From contig CANRIE010000114.1 in the NCBI GenBank assembly GCA_947630585.1, positions 1 through 13,721 on the forward strand: 13,721 nt of DNA, given 5' to 3'. The notes below the pieces were generated by a model. The model worked only from the letters and a program-made list of their open reading frames with translations, did not search any database and had not been told where the DNA came from. Made by a program: the position numbers and the translations under genes. This document shows, piece after piece, positions 13,418-13,721 of this stretch (position 1 is its first letter; each line of letters begins with the position of its first letter). The DNA comes from an uncultured Bacilli bacterium (GTDB taxonomy: Bacteria; Bacillota_I; Bacilli_A; RF39; UBA660).

Positions 13418-13501
13418 GCTTGTGTGGCGGAATTGGTAGACGCGCACGACTCAAAATCGTGTATCTCTGATGTGAGGGTTCGATTCCCTCCACAAGCACC
13501 A
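13418..13501 (+). tRNA. tRNA-Leu (anticodon CAA)
   Basis: Acceptor arms GCTTGTG (13418-13424) and CACAAGC (13491-13497) pair fully. The anticodon stem CACGA/TCGTG (13445-13449, 13457-13461) encloses CTCAAAA with anticodon CAA (13452-13454), reading Leu codon UUG. The long variable region (13462-13473, ATC pairing GAT) is the class II feature of tRNA-Leu. The T-arm is GAGGG-TTCGATT-CCCTC. A CCA end is encoded (13499-13501). Confidence 0.97.
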
Positions 13502-13510
13502 AATTGATAG

Positions 13511-13538
13511 AAAACTCGGACTATTTGTTTCGAGTTTT
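13511..13538 (+). terminator. Hairpin terminator after the tRNA
   Basis: AAAACTCG (13511-13518) pairs with CGAGTTTT (13531-13538), 8 bp perfect with a 12-nt loop; the T-run is in the 3' arm. Confidence 0.6.
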
Positions 13539-13553
13539 AAAATACTAAAATAT

Positions 13554-13673
13554 ATGATATTTATTTTTAGTAAAGTGATATTATGGATTTATAATAAAAC
13601 TAAAGAAATATATTTTGATAAAGATAATATCTATTTAGAAATGGAACAGGTTAAAGACATGAAAAAAAATTAA
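13554..13673 (+). CDS. Possible small ORF or gene remnant (39 codons)
   Basis: An open frame from ATG 13554 to TAA 13671-13673 begins MIFIFSKVILWIYNKTKEIY and ends VKDMKKN. The N-terminal third is hydrophobic and the rest charged. There is no visible ribosome binding site, and a GTG at 13575 could also start it. It follows a terminator and is itself followed by one. It may be a real small gene, a truncated remnant or chance. No family recognised. Confidence 0.25.
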   Translation: MIFIFSKVILWIYNKTKEIYFDKDNIYLEMEQVKDMKKN

Positions 13674-13676
13674 AAT

Positions 13677-13713
13677 AAGGTTCAAACTCAATGACAGCAA
13701 GGTTTTGAACCTT
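13677..13713 (+). terminator. Hairpin terminator at the right edge
   Basis: AAGGTTCAAA (13677-13686) pairs with TTTGAACCTT (13704-13713) over 10 bp with a 17-nt loop. A second, mutually exclusive hairpin is possible: AAGGTT (13699-13704) with AACCTT (13708-13713). A few T follow before the window ends. Confidence 0.6.
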
Positions 13714-13721
13714 TTAAAATT

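Noticed and set aside
1..13721. Mycoplasma-type code (TGA as Trp)
   Set aside because: Several genes end with TGA in the right place for length and domains, and Trp is encoded by TGG.
1..13721. CRISPR array, IS element, integrase or prophage
   Set aside because: No direct repeats with spacers, terminal inverted repeats, or mobile element genes are visible; the XRE genes alone are not enough to call a phage.

Overview
The window looks like chromosomal DNA from a low-GC Gram-positive bacterium on the Bacilli/Mollicutes-relative side of the Firmicutes. The evidence is strongly AT-rich coding sequence, lysine/asparagine/isoleucine-rich proteins, AGGAGG-type ribosome binding sites, a dnaD-nth neighbourhood as in Bacillus, and an RNase J-type protein. 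TGA is a stop codon for several genes and Trp is TGG, so the genetic code is standard and not mycoplasma-like. Placement in an uncultured gut lineage is my inference from the pilin-like, VirB2-like and NahK-like genes, not something the sequence proves.

Layout. Positions 1-171 hold the 3' end of a frameshifted gene on the plus strand, closed by a long hairpin shared with the converging gene. From 7316 down to 181 a minus-strand block carries a membrane-anchored beta-rich protein, dnaD, nth, a VirB2-like/cell-wall-hydrolase-like fusion, a membrane-anchored unknown, an RNase J-like protein with a damaged active site (own promoter), rmuC and a WG-repeat-like membrane protein. Most junctions overlap or are only a few bases. 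7379-8992 is an ABC-F ATPase (YbiT/YkpA type) whose second nucleotide site is degenerate. A divergent HIT-family gene follows (9119-9511), then a minus-strand type IV pilin-like gene with a 7-G run, and a divergent four-LysM protein.

The region 10816-12188 is the most interesting. It holds two tandem, clearly duplicated, double-HTH (XRE) regulators, each preceded by a pair of similar 16-bp sites exactly 22 bp apart, and a divergent 87-aa helical protein whose promoter overlaps the last site. This looks like a small self-regulated switch. It is followed by a kinase of the N-acetylhexosamine 1-kinase (NahK) type, a tRNA-Leu(CAA), a 39-codon possible small ORF and two hairpins.

How it fits together. 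Most genes are housekeeping: replication initiation (dnaD), base excision repair (nth), RNA decay (RNase J-like), recombination-linked rmuC and translation (ABC-F, tRNA). The rest concern the cell surface (pilin-like, LysM, hydrolase fusion, anchored proteins) and sugar salvage (nahK). Several promoters place the predicted transcription start directly at the Shine-Dalgarno sequence, giving leaders of about 8-13 nt. I see no transposase, integrase, CRISPR array or rRNA.
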